Below are positions 13,801-21,670 of a stretch of DNA of 64,000 nt, in pieces. The notes beneath the pieces are model-generated. The model did not search any database. It was not told the origin of the DNA and saw only the letters and a list, made by a program, of their open reading frames with translations. Within the stretch, counting starts at the first letter, position 1, and the number at the start of each line of letters is the position of its first letter. The stretch covers positions 124,001 through 188,000 of the forward strand of contig NZ_NFJK01000004.1 of NCBI RefSeq assembly GCF_002159845.1. The letters run 5' to 3'. This DNA is from Anaeromassilibacillus sp. An250 (GTDB lineage Bacteria > Bacillota > Clostridia > Oscillospirales > Acutalibacteraceae). A program made the translations under genes and the position numbers.

Positions 13801-15335
13801 TGCTCAATACAGACCTGTTTTCCTTCGCCTACGTCCCGAACTGGTATTCCCAGCTTGATATGCTGGCGGAGGTGGCCCTGCCGGAACCGTGGCGATTCAA
13901 AAATCCGATATACTTAACAAAAAATCCAGACACCCCGATTTTAGAAAGATATATCCACGCAATCTTTAAGAAACAGATCATTGACTATAAGGAAGAACGA
14001 ACCGCCAGTAAAGCAGCGGAATATTTTCACATTGAAAATGAAGCCGCCTGTTTTCATACGGGCCTTTATACCCGGAGATATAAAGCGATTTACGCTTATT
14101 TTGACCGGAACAAGAAAAAGGATTCCCTGCTGGAATGGTATTTCAGGGGCTTTGCGGACGAGTTGTCGCCGATGCTCCGGCATATCTCCCCGCTGCCAAA
14201 GAAGCCCAGCTATGACGGTGTACAGGAATATCTCGACACCATCCAGGAGCTGAAGTCCTGCTCCCGTGAAAAAGAATACCTGGAAGGGCTGGAAAAGAAG
14301 CTGGATTATGTGGTGAAGTGTTCCTTCCGCAACGAGATCGCTCCCGGTGCCGCTACAACTACGGCTCAATTCATCCTTCGGTTTGGCCTTGTGGCGGTTA
14401 TGCTGGTGGGAGGCATTCTGGTGACAGCCGGTTCGTTGTCCATCCCCATGTTCATCCTGTTCCTGCTGTTTGCCGGCCGCATTTATGACCCCTTCACCAG
14501 TTGCTTCATGCTGATGGCGGAAGTATTTTCCTCCCTTGTCAGCGTCAAGCGAATGAAACAGATTGACGCGACCCCGGAGCAGACCGGAACCAATGTCTGC
14601 AATAACAAGGGCTACGATATTGAGTTTAAGAATGTGGTGTTCTCTTACAATGAGGAGCCGGTTTTGAAGGGCGTGTCTTTTGTGGCAAAGCAGGGCGAGG
14701 TCACGGCGCTGGTAGGCCCGTCTGGCAGCGGCAAGTCCACCGCCTCCAAACTGGCGGCCCGCTTTTGGGATGCGGACTCCGGAACCATTACCTTGGGCGG
14801 TGTGGATGTCAAAACGGTCGAACCGGAAACGCTGTTCAAGAACTATGCCATTGTGTTCCAGGATGTCATGCTCTTTGATGAGACGGTCATGGAGAATATC
14901 CGGCTGGGCCGGGGCGACGCCACCGATGAGGAAGTGATGGCTGCGGCCAGAGCCGCCCAATGCGAGGAATTTATCCAGCGCCTGCCCCAAGGGTATCAGA
15001 CGAACATCGGGGAAAACGGCAGCGCCCTGTCTGGTGGCGAGCGTCAGCGCATTTCGATTGCCCGCGCTTTGCTGAAAAATGCTCGCATTGTCCTGCTTGA
15101 TGAAGCAACTGCCTCTATGGACGCCGAGAGTGAAACGCTGGTGCAGGATGCCTTGTCGGTGCTGCTGAAGGATAAGACGGTCATGGTGATTGCCCATCGC
15201 ATGAGGACAGTGGCAAATGCTGATAAGATCGTTGTTCTGGATGATGGCAAGGTCAGTGAGATGGGTACACCCGCTGAGCTGATGAAAAAGGGCGGTCTAT
15301 ATGCACACCTTGTTGAATTACAGCAAGGAAAATAG
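13797..15335 (+). CDS. In-frame fusion: DUF3825 N-terminus joined to the back half of an ABC exporter
   Basis: The 512-residue product is a chimera. Residues 1-140 are DUF3825-like (FSFAYVPNWYSQLDMLAEVA, PILERYIHAIFKK, CFHTGLYTRRYKAIYAYF, WYFRGF). From about residue 141 (near base 14215) it turns into ABC exporter sequence: the cytoplasmic segment VQEYLDTIQELKSC, only two membrane helices (FGLVAVMLVGGILVTAG and IPMFILFLLFAGRIY), then a complete ATPase with GPSGSGKST, LSGGERQR, IVLLDEATAS and an AHR H-loop. The first four helices of the exporter are missing, so transport by this protein alone is unlikely; the ATPase may still work. The start ATG follows GGAGGAAATTGAT. A deletion that joined two genes in frame is the simplest origin. 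Confidence 0.85.
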   Translation: MMLNTDLFSFAYVPNWYSQLDMLAEVALPEPWRFKNPIYLTKNPDTPILERYIHAIFKKQIIDYKEERTASKAAEYFHIENEAACFHTGLYTRRYKAIYAYFDRNKKKDSLLEWYFRGFADELSPMLRHISPLPKKPSYDGVQEYLDTIQELKSCSREKEYLEGLEKKLDYVVKCSFRNEIAPGAATTTAQFILRFGLVAVMLVGGILVTAGSLSIPMFILFLLFAGRIYDPFTSCFMLMAEVFSSLVSVKRMKQIDATPEQTGTNVCNNKGYDIEFKNVVFSYNEEPVLKGVSFVAKQGEVTALVGPSGSGKSTASKLAARFWDADSGTITLGGVDVKTVEPETLFKNYAIVFQDVMLFDETVMENIRLGRGDATDEEVMAAARAAQCEEFIQRLPQGYQTNIGENGSALSGGERQRISIARALLKNARIVLLDEATASMDAESETLVQDALSVLLKDKTVMVIAHRMRTVANADKIVVLDDGKVSEMGTPAELMKKGGLYAHLVELQQGK

Positions 15336-15347
15336 AAAGGAAATCTT

Positions 15348-15935
15348 ATGGAACAACACTGGAAGTTAAAAGATTTAGGTCTGACAATCGTATTTTCCGT
15401 TATTTACTTTGCTGTGGTTTTGGCAGCTACGATTATGGGCGGCATACACCCATTGCTCTATCTGTTTGTAACAGCTTTAATTGCTCTCGTGGCATGGCTT
15501 CCATATATGTATGTTATGGCAAAAGTGCCGAAAGCAGGCGTGGTTCTCATTATGAACCTATTTGTAGCAATCGCTTTCGTGGCTTTTGGGGAGCTTGCGA
15601 ATCTATTGCTTGGGAGCTTGATTGCTTGTTCTATTTTAGCGGAAATCATTCGGAAATGGGCCGGATATAAGAATTACAAAGGTATCATGATGAGTTATAT
15701 CCTGCTTTCGTTAAGCAATATCGGTTCTCCGTTGTATGTATGGGTATTCTCTGACTATGCCATTTCAGAGGCATCCGAAGAAATGTCTGCAAATTATGCT
15801 GAGATATTATCAACCTTGACTTCTCCGTGGTTTATGGTTCTTGCTATTGCCGCAACCGTAGTTATCTCAATAATTGTCGGAGTTATTGCAAAAAAGGTTT
15901 ACAACAAGCAGTTTGCAAATGCTGGGATTATGTGA
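15348..15935 (+). CDS. MptD-family ECF-type S component
   Basis: The 195-residue protein has five or six hydrophobic helices (first: LTIVFSVIYFAVVLAATIMGG; last: FMVLAIAATVVISIIVGVIA) and resembles MptD-type substrate-binding components of energy-coupling factor transporters, which in Clostridia lie beside pairs of IrtA/B-like ABC proteins. Here the partner ABC genes are reduced to the fusion upstream, 12 bases away, and no T component or extra ATPase is present, so the system looks incomplete. A GAAAGGAAATC ribosome site precedes the ATG. The substrate is unknown; metal or siderophore uptake fits the DtxR-like neighbour. Confidence 0.75.
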   Translation: MEQHWKLKDLGLTIVFSVIYFAVVLAATIMGGIHPLLYLFVTALIALVAWLPYMYVMAKVPKAGVVLIMNLFVAIAFVAFGELANLLLGSLIACSILAEIIRKWAGYKNYKGIMMSYILLSLSNIGSPLYVWVFSDYAISEASEEMSANYAEILSTLTSPWFMVLAIAATVVISIIVGVIAKKVYNKQFANAGIM

Positions 15936-15947
15936 GTGGGTGATAGA

Positions 15948-16310
15948 ATGAAGATTCATGCGTCGGGCGAGGACTATTTAGAGGCTGTGCTGATGCTGCA
16001 AAAAGAAAAAGGCATGGTGCGCTCCGTGGATGTCGCCCGGCGCCTGGAAGTGTCCAAGCCAAGCGTGTGCCATGCGGTGGCGACCCTGCGGGACGGGGGC
16101 TTCCTGACGATGGACAGCGACTATTTCCTGCACCTGACCGATGTGGGCCGGGAAGTGGCGGAGCGAACCTATGAGAAACACTGCTTTTTTACGGAAATGC
16201 TCATAGAAGCCGGCGTAGATCAGGAGACAGCAGAGGCCGACGCCTGCCGGATGGAGCACGCTATCAGTGAGGACAGTTTTCAGCACCTGAAGGTCAAACA
16301 TCAGGGATAA
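15948..16310 (+). CDS. Short DtxR/MntR-like metal-responsive regulator
   Basis: The 120-residue protein has the DtxR winged helix (EDYLEAVLMLQKEKGMVRSV, RLEVSKPSVCHAVATLRDGG) and the following dimer/metal-site helices including ERTYEKHCFFTEML and ACRMEHAISEDS, with His, Cys and Glu in MntR-like positions. The SH3-like third domain of DtxR is missing, as in MntR. The start is ATG 15948; a GTG 12 bases upstream is less likely. It lies 12 bases after the MptD-like gene and probably controlled that transporter in response to iron or manganese. Confidence 0.82.
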   Translation: MKIHASGEDYLEAVLMLQKEKGMVRSVDVARRLEVSKPSVCHAVATLRDGGFLTMDSDYFLHLTDVGREVAERTYEKHCFFTEMLIEAGVDQETAEADACRMEHAISEDSFQHLKVKHQG

Positions 16311-16326
16311 ATCTTGTTTAGAAGGA

Positions 16327-16364
16327 GCGGGCAGAGAAAACAGATCTTTGCCCGCCCTTTTTCT
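16327..16364 (+). terminator. Terminator of the MptD/DtxR operon
   Basis: GCGGGCA and TGCCCGC stem followed by CCTTTTTCTC. Confidence 0.8.
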
Positions 16365-17062
16365 CTGTGTTGAAGCTGCAAGATTTTGATGAAAATAACC
16401 GCCTGATGGGAAAAATTGTCGTTCAGTCAAAATCCAGCGATCTTTGACATTTACACTTAATATGGCGTTTTGAAACCATAAATAGATAGAAAGAACGGGA
16501 GGGATGTCTATGAGACGGAAAATTCAAAACAGCAGAGGTAATTTCAAGTTACAACAGGCGGTCTTATTCCAAAGAGAATGAGGCTGCCTTTTCTTTTATA
16601 ATCCGACAAAAATCAACAAAGTTTTCGGAACAACACTGCACCTAAGATAATTGGCAGGCCCGCCGCCTGTTCATAACAGCGGCGGGTTCGTGTGCAAAGT
16701 GTGGTTCAGATGGCAGGGAGCCAGAAGTGCATGATGGAAAGATGGATCATGCACATAAAGAGGTTCGTCCATCTGCTTACATTTCGACACACAGCTTACT
16801 TTACAATACGGTTCTTCCGCCGCCCTTTTCACGGGAGCAGGCGGGAACATCGCAAATCGAGCGATAAGCCTCCTCCTGCGGGCGCCGGAAGTCATGACGG
16901 ACTTCTTTATGTGTATCACATGGCCGGCAGCCCACCTTTGCGGTGTGCAGCCGGCCGCGTTTCTTTATATGGCAGGCAAAGACGCCCGTTAGCTCGGTGC
17001 CGGTCTCCTCCAGAGGTTCAAGAATCCCATAAAAATTCTTGAACTATTTGGAGGATAAGGCC
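16365..17062. other. 700-bp gap with short frames and hairpins
   Basis: No supported gene. A stretch near 16378-16446 reads as a peptide tail (LQDFDENNRLMGKIVVQS) with no start, perhaps the end of a lost gene. A 23-residue frame with GGGAGGG ribosome site lies at 16510-16581. Hairpins: GCCCGCCGC/GCGGCGGG (16657-16687), TGCATGAT/ATCATGCA (around 16730-16755), and GGCCGGC/GCCGGCC (about 16922-16957, followed by TTTCTTT). The longer open frame over 16692-17042 has an implausible Arg/Pro-rich composition and is probably chance. Confidence 0.5.
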
Positions 17063-17470
17063 ATGTGGCAACGAAATAATGGACGAGCAGAGGAAGAACT
17101 GCAAATCAAGTTTACAGGTTACTTAATCCAGGCGGTCAGGCGCACCCAGAGGGATTATCTGAAGGCCCTTTATGCGTACAGCAATCAGGAGACCTTGACG
17201 GATACGATCTTTGCCGTGAGCCAAACGCTGGAGCAGGAAGTGATGGAGCGGCTGCCCCTCTGGGAGAAAATCGAGAGCAGCGCGCTCCTGTATGCCTTGA
17301 AACAGCTGGACGAGCGGGAACGGTATGTGTTCCTTGCCCGTGTGCTGGACAAGCGCCCATTCGATGTGATCGGTGTGCAGCTGGGATTGTCGTATAAGGG
17401 TGCGGCCGCGGTGTATTACCGGGCCATTCGGAAGTTGAAGAAGAGCATCGAGGGGGGTGAACGGATATGA
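17063..17470 (+). CDS. Second sigma-70 region-4-like regulator (orf7 type)
   Basis: The 135-residue protein has an unrelated helical N-terminus and a C-terminal region-4-like part (LLYALKQLDERERYVFLARV, then DVIGVQLGLSYKGAAAVYYR). The start at ATG 17063 follows TTTGGAGG; an ATG at 17039 lacks a ribosome site. It parallels the pair at 13158-13800: the next small helix-turn-helix gene overlaps by ATGA. It probably is a regulator of the element, but its targets are unknown. Confidence 0.75.
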   Translation: MWQRNNGRAEEELQIKFTGYLIQAVRRTQRDYLKALYAYSNQETLTDTIFAVSQTLEQEVMERLPLWEKIESSALLYALKQLDERERYVFLARVLDKRPFDVIGVQLGLSYKGAAAVYYRAIRKLKKSIEGGERI

Positions 17471-17649
17471 CATTTGAACAGATGCTGCGGCGAGCCAAGG
17501 ACGGTGACCGTGAGGCTATCACAAGCATTTTGCTCATGTACCGGCCTTTGCTGCTCAAGTACGCCGTGATCAACGGCAGACTGGACGAGGATCTGTACCA
17601 GGAGCTGTGCATCACGCTGATGCGGGCGATTGACCTGTTCCGGATTTAA
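17467..17649 (+). CDS. Second small helix-turn-helix protein (orf8 type), short
   Basis: The 60-residue protein (FEQMLRRAKDGDREAITSIL, LDEDLYQELCITLMRAIDLF) is a sigma region 2-like / HTH_16 protein, about 20 residues shorter than the copy at 13558. It is coupled to the sigma gene by ATGA, and a strong terminator follows at 17659. Confidence 0.72.
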   Translation: MTFEQMLRRAKDGDREAITSILLMYRPLLLKYAVINGRLDEDLYQELCITLMRAIDLFRI

Positions 17650-17658
17650 GTCTATGAG

Positions 17659-17693
17659 AAAGGCCCTGAGATCACCGTCTCAGGGTCTTTCCC
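17659..17693 (+). terminator. Terminator after the second sigma/HTH pair
   Basis: AAAGGCCCTGAGA and TCTCAGGGTCTTT form a long stem with a six-base loop, directly after the stop. Confidence 0.85.
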
Positions 17694-17734
17694 GTGGGCT
17701 TAAATAAAGTAGAATTACGGTGCAAAGAATAAAA

Positions 17735-17769
17735 GAAGCGCACAGCGGAAGAAGATCCGTTGTGCGCTT
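17735..17769 (-). terminator. Terminator of winged-helix copy 1
   Basis: AAGCGCACAGCGGA and TCCGTTGTGCGCTT pair around a seven-base loop just past the stop. The same hairpin lies after copies 2 and 3 (21767, 28421). Confidence 0.85.
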
Positions 17770-17772
17770 GCT

Positions 17773-18189
17773 TTATTTTAGTGAGGTGCCTGGGACAACA
17801 AATTTGTAGCCGTGGCCCCGCACCGTTTCGATGATACCAGCGCCCAGCTTGCGCCGGAGCTTATAGACCATGCTGGAGATCCCTGTCCAGCTGGCATCAA
17901 AGGAATCCACGGCGACGGCCTCATAGATCTGACGGGCGGTGAACACCTGCCCTGGCCGGTAGGCCAGCAGGAGAAGAATGTCAAACTCCATCGGCGTCAG
18001 GTCCACTGCTTGCCCGGCATGCCACACCAGCCTGCGCTGCGGGTCGATTTGCAGGGAGCCAAAGAGCAGCGGTGCGTCTGCGGAGGCGGCCACCGTGGAA
18101 AAATCTGCAATAGAAGAAAGAGCGGCGATTGCTTTATTAAAGACAGCATCATCGTTATCATCAAAAGACAGGATTACAAACTTCCCCAA
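17773..18189 (-). CDS. Winged-helix regulator, tail-gene copy 1
   Basis: The 138-residue protein ends in an OmpR/PhoB-type winged helix (about residues 45-135: LFGSLQIDPQRRLVW, LTPMEFDILLLLAYRPGQVF, RKLGAGIIETVRGHGYKFV). The first 40 residues are too short for a receiver and lack a phosphoacceptor site. It begins with TTG at 18189 after GGGAGGTGATTCG. From residue 36 onward it is almost identical to the proteins at 21804 and 28458, while the first 35 residues differ. It is the last gene of the MATE operon. DNA binding is likely; phosphorylation control is not, so it may be a constitutive or partner-controlled regulator. Confidence 0.85.
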   Translation of the reverse strand: MGKFVILSFDDNDDAVFNKAIAALSSIADFSTVAASADAPLLFGSLQIDPQRRLVWHAGQAVDLTPMEFDILLLLAYRPGQVFTARQIYEAVAVDSFDASWTGISSMVYKLRRKLGAGIIETVRGHGYKFVVPGTSLK

Positions 18190-18232
18190 CGAATCACCTC
18201 CCTATATTTAGAACCGTGATATAATTATTTTC

Positions 18233-19558
18233 CTATTCTGCAGTCGGCCTTTTCTTGAAAGAGATAGTTCCAGAAATGCTTGCGGCGGCACTGGCTACCA
18301 CATGACTGATCAATACCGCAACCCAAATTCCATTTAGGCCGAACCCCAGATAGGAAAGTAAGTACGCCAAAGGCATCCGGACTACAATGTAATAGAAAAT
18401 CATCAGAAACATACTCTTTGACGGCTTTCCCATACCGTTAAGGGAACCTAAATAGCAATTTGTGACGGTGTTAAGAATATACCCAATGCTGACGATTAAA
18501 AAATATGTTCCAACAATAGCGGCCACATCCTCACTGCGGACAAATAGGCCGGAAAGCTGTCTCGAAAAACCGACCACCACAACGGAAAGAATTACGAGCA
18601 GGCCGCAGCCATATCCCAAAGCGCACTTTAGATAGTCCTTGGCCCGATCATAACGGTTTGCACCAACGCACTGTCCAATAATAGTGGTCAAAACCATGTT
18701 CAGTGCCATTGCCGGGTAGAAAAGAATGGTTTCCAGTTTTCCCGTTACTCCATAAGCTGCTATTGCGGTGACGCTATAGGTGCTGACAAGCGCCGTGAGG
18801 AAAGTCGTGCTGATTGCAGGGATACTTTGCTGGATGACAGAGGGGATTGCTTTCTGAATCAGGGGCAATACAGCATTTTTGTCAAATGCAGAAATTTTGA
18901 ATGCAAACAGCTTTTTCTTTTTCAGATAGATCAGCATAAACAGCAGGCAGATGACCTGAGAAAGAAGTGTAGCAATCGCAGCACCGTGAAATCCAATGAA
19001 GTGGATAAAAATAGGATCGAGGATCGCGTTCAAAATTGTTGATACCAGCATGGCTACGGCTTGAAACATAGAATTGCCAAAGCTCCGCAAAACAGCGGTG
19101 AAGTAAAGGTAAAGGTAAACTGCAAGATACCCAAGTACATAGATGGCCAAATAGCTGTATGCCATATCATAAGTTTCGGCCGGAGTATTCAGCGCCTTCA
19201 AAATTGCAGGAAGAGACGCCTCAAGCAGAATCGTCACAAGGAGGGAGAAAGCTACCGCAACGCAGAAGGATGTGGCAATCAAACTCTCTGTCTTTTTCTT
19301 GTCCTTCGCGCCAATCGCCTGGGAGATCAGAATTGATACACCGTTAGTTGCGCCCATCGCAACGGAAGTCAAGATCAGAATGATGGGGGTGGAGTTTGTC
19401 AATGCGGCATAGGCTGTTTCTCCCAGCAAGTTCCCGATCCACAGGCTGTCCACCAGGTTATACATCATATTGAGGAACATGGCGGCAATCATCGGGAGCG
19501 CCATCGCCATAAGGCAACGCTTTGTATTCCCACCTATAAAATCAATTTTTGTTGGCAT
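18233..19558 (-). CDS. MATE-family multidrug efflux transporter
   Basis: The 441-residue protein has twelve hydrophobic helices in two similar halves and MATE signatures: MALPMIAAMFLNMMYNLVDSL in the first helix, SILISQAIGAKD, and the repeat-half equivalent TTIIGQCVGANRYD. These exporters expel cationic drugs by Na+ or H+ exchange. The start is ATG 19558 with GAAAGGAAG; a longer upstream frame has no ribosome site. Directly upstream at 19582-19598 is a perfect TGAATG-N5-CATTCA inverted repeat, shared with the other genes of this cluster, which points to control by the TetR protein at 20333. Confidence 0.9.
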   Translation of the reverse strand: MPTKIDFIGGNTKRCLMAMALPMIAAMFLNMMYNLVDSLWIGNLLGETAYAALTNSTPIILILTSVAMGATNGVSILISQAIGAKDKKKTESLIATSFCVAVAFSLLVTILLEASLPAILKALNTPAETYDMAYSYLAIYVLGYLAVYLYLYFTAVLRSFGNSMFQAVAMLVSTILNAILDPIFIHFIGFHGAAIATLLSQVICLLFMLIYLKKKKLFAFKISAFDKNAVLPLIQKAIPSVIQQSIPAISTTFLTALVSTYSVTAIAAYGVTGKLETILFYPAMALNMVLTTIIGQCVGANRYDRAKDYLKCALGYGCGLLVILSVVVVGFSRQLSGLFVRSEDVAAIVGTYFLIVSIGYILNTVTNCYLGSLNGMGKPSKSMFLMIFYYIVVRMPLAYLLSYLGFGLNGIWVAVLISHVVASAAASISGTISFKKRPTAE

Positions 19559-19581
19559 GATAAAAACTTCCTTTCTATAAT

Positions 19582-19598
19582 TGAATGAAGAACATTCA
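19582..19598. promoter_or_regulatory. TetR-type operator, MATE copy
   Basis: TGAATG-N5-CATTCA, a perfect 6-5-6 inverted repeat 24 bases upstream of the MATE start. Related sites: 20271-20287, 20949-20964, 21619-21635. Confidence 0.7.
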
Positions 19599-19638
19599 TA
19601 TTTGAATGATATTTTATGGCTACTAAAACAGTAGCCAG

Positions 19639-20253
19639 TTACCAAATAAGAGGTATCAGTCTCCATGAACGGAAACAATAATTTTTGAAATCTTCTCCGA
19701 AGCACTCATATAATGCTTTTTCCTCTACCTTAATCCGAATTCCATAGCAGACTGCCAAAATTAGTAACACAATGAAGGGCGAAAAAGCAGAACGGAAACA
19801 AAAAGCATTTCCAAGCATACTCAACATTGTTCCGGCATAAGCGGGATTCCTGATATATCGGTAAACGCCGGTTGTAACCAACTGCTGGTTGCTGCCTGTT
19901 TTGACAGCGAGCGTAAAGGAATGCCGCAGGCTCCAGACCGCAAAAGCACGCAATGTCGTGCCTATTAGAATTAAAGCCACACCCACATAGTAAAAAATAT
20001 GAGGGAGAAGTATTTCTCCAGCGATTTGCGTAAATTGTTGGCTCCTGAAATAAGTGCTGAAATAAAAACTTCCCCAACACCCCAACATAACAATCAGAAG
20101 CGTTCCATAATCACTATTCTTCTTATCCGGCCTTCTCAACCATCCCCTAAAATTGTAGATCCAGATTCCAACTTCTACTAACATCATGTAGCTTATGGCA
20201 TAAATGAAAGTGTAATATTCATGTAAGTTTGTAAAGCATGAAGGGTCATTCAT
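19639..20253 (-). CDS. Membrane methyltransferase, isoprenylcysteine carboxyl methyltransferase family
   Basis: The 204-residue protein has four or five membrane helices and the ICMT/phospholipid methyltransferase signature near the C-terminus: TTGVYRYIRNPAYAGTMLS (about residues 125-143), then EEKALYECFGEDFKNYC. These enzymes transfer a methyl group from S-adenosylmethionine to a lipid or membrane-bound acceptor. It starts after CGGAGGAGC and lies between the TetR and MATE genes under its own TetR-type operator, so methylation may belong to the same stress response. The true substrate is unknown. Confidence 0.8.
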   Translation of the reverse strand: MNDPSCFTNLHEYYTFIYAISYMMLVEVGIWIYNFRGWLRRPDKKNSDYGTLLIVMLGCWGSFYFSTYFRSQQFTQIAGEILLPHIFYYVGVALILIGTTLRAFAVWSLRHSFTLAVKTGSNQQLVTTGVYRYIRNPAYAGTMLSMLGNAFCFRSAFSPFIVLLILAVCYGIRIKVEEKALYECFGEDFKNYCFRSWRLIPLIW

Positions 20254-20270
20254 TATAGCTCCTCCGTATG

Positions 20271-20287
20271 TGAATGAAAACTATTCA
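20271..20287. promoter_or_regulatory. TetR-type operator, ICMT copy
   Basis: TGAATG-N5-TATTCA, one mismatch from perfect, 17 bases upstream of the membrane methyltransferase start. Confidence 0.65.
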
Positions 20288-20295
20288 GTTATTGA

Positions 20296-20339
20296 CCTTT
20301 GAATATCCCCCGCCCGATAGCAGGGGATATTTTCAAAGG
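20296..20339 (-). terminator. Terminator at the end of the TetR gene
   Basis: CCTTTGAATATCCCC and GGGGATATTTTCAAAGG form a long AT/GC stem; it overlaps the 3' end of the TetR gene. Confidence 0.75.
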
Positions 20340-20893
20340 CGAAGCGCATATATGAGAAATTCTCGAATCCGCTTTGCTTTATCTTCTTGTGTCAGTTCGT
20401 CCGCCAACAGGATGCCAAGCTGTCCATATACACAAAACATCGCAGCAGCCTGCAAATCATCAATCTGGATCTCACCGTTTTGCTGGGCCCGCTGCAGCAG
20501 CTTTTCCACAGGCGGAACCAACTTCTCACATACTTTTAGAGAAAGCTGATCGTGGAATTTCTTATTTTCGGCCTGGTGAAAAACTGAATAGTACTTTGTG
20601 TCCCGATCTTCCATCGTGGCAGGCATATCTTCGATGATCTGCCGCAGGGACTTGTGATCGTCCTTTTCAAAGCCAACAAGCTGTTCCACCAGAACATCTG
20701 CATACTGTTCAATCGCGCTGTCAAATAGCGCCTCTTTGGACGGAAAGTATCGGTAGCATAGACCTTGAGCAACGCCGATTGCTTTTGCTATATCTGTAAT
20801 CGAGGTTTTTTCATATCCATTTTCCCCGAACAATTTGAGGGCAGTATCCAAGATCTCTTGCTTGCGTACTTCTGGTTCTTTTGTAATCCGCAT
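20333..20893 (-). CDS. TetR-family regulator of the MATE/methyltransferase cluster
   Basis: The 186-residue protein has a TetR helix-turn-helix (EILDTALKLFGENGYEKTSI, AIGVAQGLCYRYFPSKEALF) and a C-terminal helical pocket. It is flanked by four copies of TGAATR-N5-YATTYA, one ahead of each of the four genes in this cluster including itself. It therefore most likely represses the soluble methyltransferase, itself, the membrane methyltransferase and the MATE pump, and is released by a drug ligand. AAGGAGG precedes the ATG. Confidence 0.9.
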   Translation of the reverse strand: MRITKEPEVRKQEILDTALKLFGENGYEKTSITDIAKAIGVAQGLCYRYFPSKEALFDSAIEQYADVLVEQLVGFEKDDHKSLRQIIEDMPATMEDRDTKYYSVFHQAENKKFHDQLSLKVCEKLVPPVEKLLQRAQQNGEIQIDDLQAAAMFCVYGQLGILLADELTQEDKAKRIREFLIYALRL

Positions 20894-20948
20894 AGTCCGA
20901 GCCTCCTTTCTTTTTATAATAGCACGCCCACGCTAAAGAATCAATGAT

Positions 20949-20964
20949 TGAATATCACTCATTT
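20949..20964. promoter_or_regulatory. TetR-type operator, tetR copy
   Basis: TGAATA-N5-CATTTT about 55 bases upstream of the TetR start, overlapping the 3' end of the methyltransferase gene. It is the weakest of the four sites. Confidence 0.5.
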
Positions 20965-21567
20965 TTGAGCCATAGCAATACAGGCCGTATTTCTAATCTG
21001 CTCCCATGACACATTATGAAAATATTCTGAAAGCATCGAAACGATTTCTGCTTCAGAGTAAATCTTCACATCGCCTTCTTTGCTATGACGCATATAGAAA
21101 TTCATTATCACGCGCCCTACAAAGGGTTGCCAGCAATCCCCCATCAGAAAGGTTCCTCCCGGCTTCAATACACGATGCACTTCCTTTAATACATTCTGCG
21201 GAGCTGGGTAATGATGAAAAGAGTCATTGCAGTACACAACATCAAAAGTGTTATCCGGGAAAGGGAGTGACTCACTATCTCCCAGTAACAGCTTGACTTG
21301 TTCCGGAAGTTTTGACTTAGCAACAGCAAGCATTTCCTCCGACAAGTCGATGCCGCACAATTCTTTATGGGCATCCTTCTGAATAATGAGTTTCAGCATT
21401 TCACCAGTCCCGCATCCTAAATCCAGAGCGGAGTGGAAAGGAATGTGTGACAGCTTTTCCAGCAGAACGGGATAAAGGGAGCGGGCGTGCTGGCCCTTAA
21501 TATCTTTATCGTAGGTGGCGGCCTGTTGGTTAAACGCTGCTTTTGAGTTTTCTTTTATGGTATTCAT
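20959..21567 (-). CDS. Class I SAM-dependent methyltransferase
   Basis: The 202-residue protein shows the Rossmann methyltransferase motifs: LDLGCGTGEMLKLI (motif I, about residues 48-61), the acidic CGIDLSEEML, LLLGDSESLPFPDNTFDVVYC (motifs III-IV) and HRVLKPGGTFLMGD. It belongs to the UbiE/Methyltransf_11 group. It begins with ATG 21567 after GAAGGAGG, and a TGAATA-N5-CATTCA operator lies 52 bases upstream. It is the first gene of the leftward cluster ending in MATE and the winged-helix protein. The substrate is unknown; a drug or metabolite handled with the pump is possible. Confidence 0.85.
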   Translation of the reverse strand: MNTIKENSKAAFNQQAATYDKDIKGQHARSLYPVLLEKLSHIPFHSALDLGCGTGEMLKLIIQKDAHKELCGIDLSEEMLAVAKSKLPEQVKLLLGDSESLPFPDNTFDVVYCNDSFHHYPAPQNVLKEVHRVLKPGGTFLMGDCWQPFVGRVIMNFYMRHSKEGDVKIYSEAEIVSMLSEYFHNVSWEQIRNTACIAMAQK

Positions 21568-21618
21568 GGCTCAACCTCCTTCTATCAATAAGTATAGCAC
21601 CATTTGGGGAAATGTCAA

Positions 21619-21635
21619 TGAATAATTTTCATTCA
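21619..21635. promoter_or_regulatory. TetR-type operator, methyltransferase copy
   Basis: TGAATA-N5-CATTCA upstream of the soluble methyltransferase gene; one mismatch from a perfect inverted repeat. Confidence 0.7.
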
Positions 21636-21670
21636 TAAATTAAGAATACGAATTTTGCAAGAAGAAAAAA

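Noticed and set aside
13941-15197. Long open frame opposite the DUF3825-ABC gene (over 400 codons)
   Set aside because: It has low-quality His/Gln/Arg-rich composition, no ribosome site and lies opposite a protein with intact ATPase motifs.
16692-17042. 116-codon frame in the 16.4-17.0 kb gap
   Set aside because: Arg/Pro/His-rich, no ribosome site, and contains several hairpins; probably chance.
17773-18189. Calling the tail gene a full response regulator
   Set aside because: The first 40 residues are too short for a receiver and have no phosphoacceptor Asp or conserved Lys.
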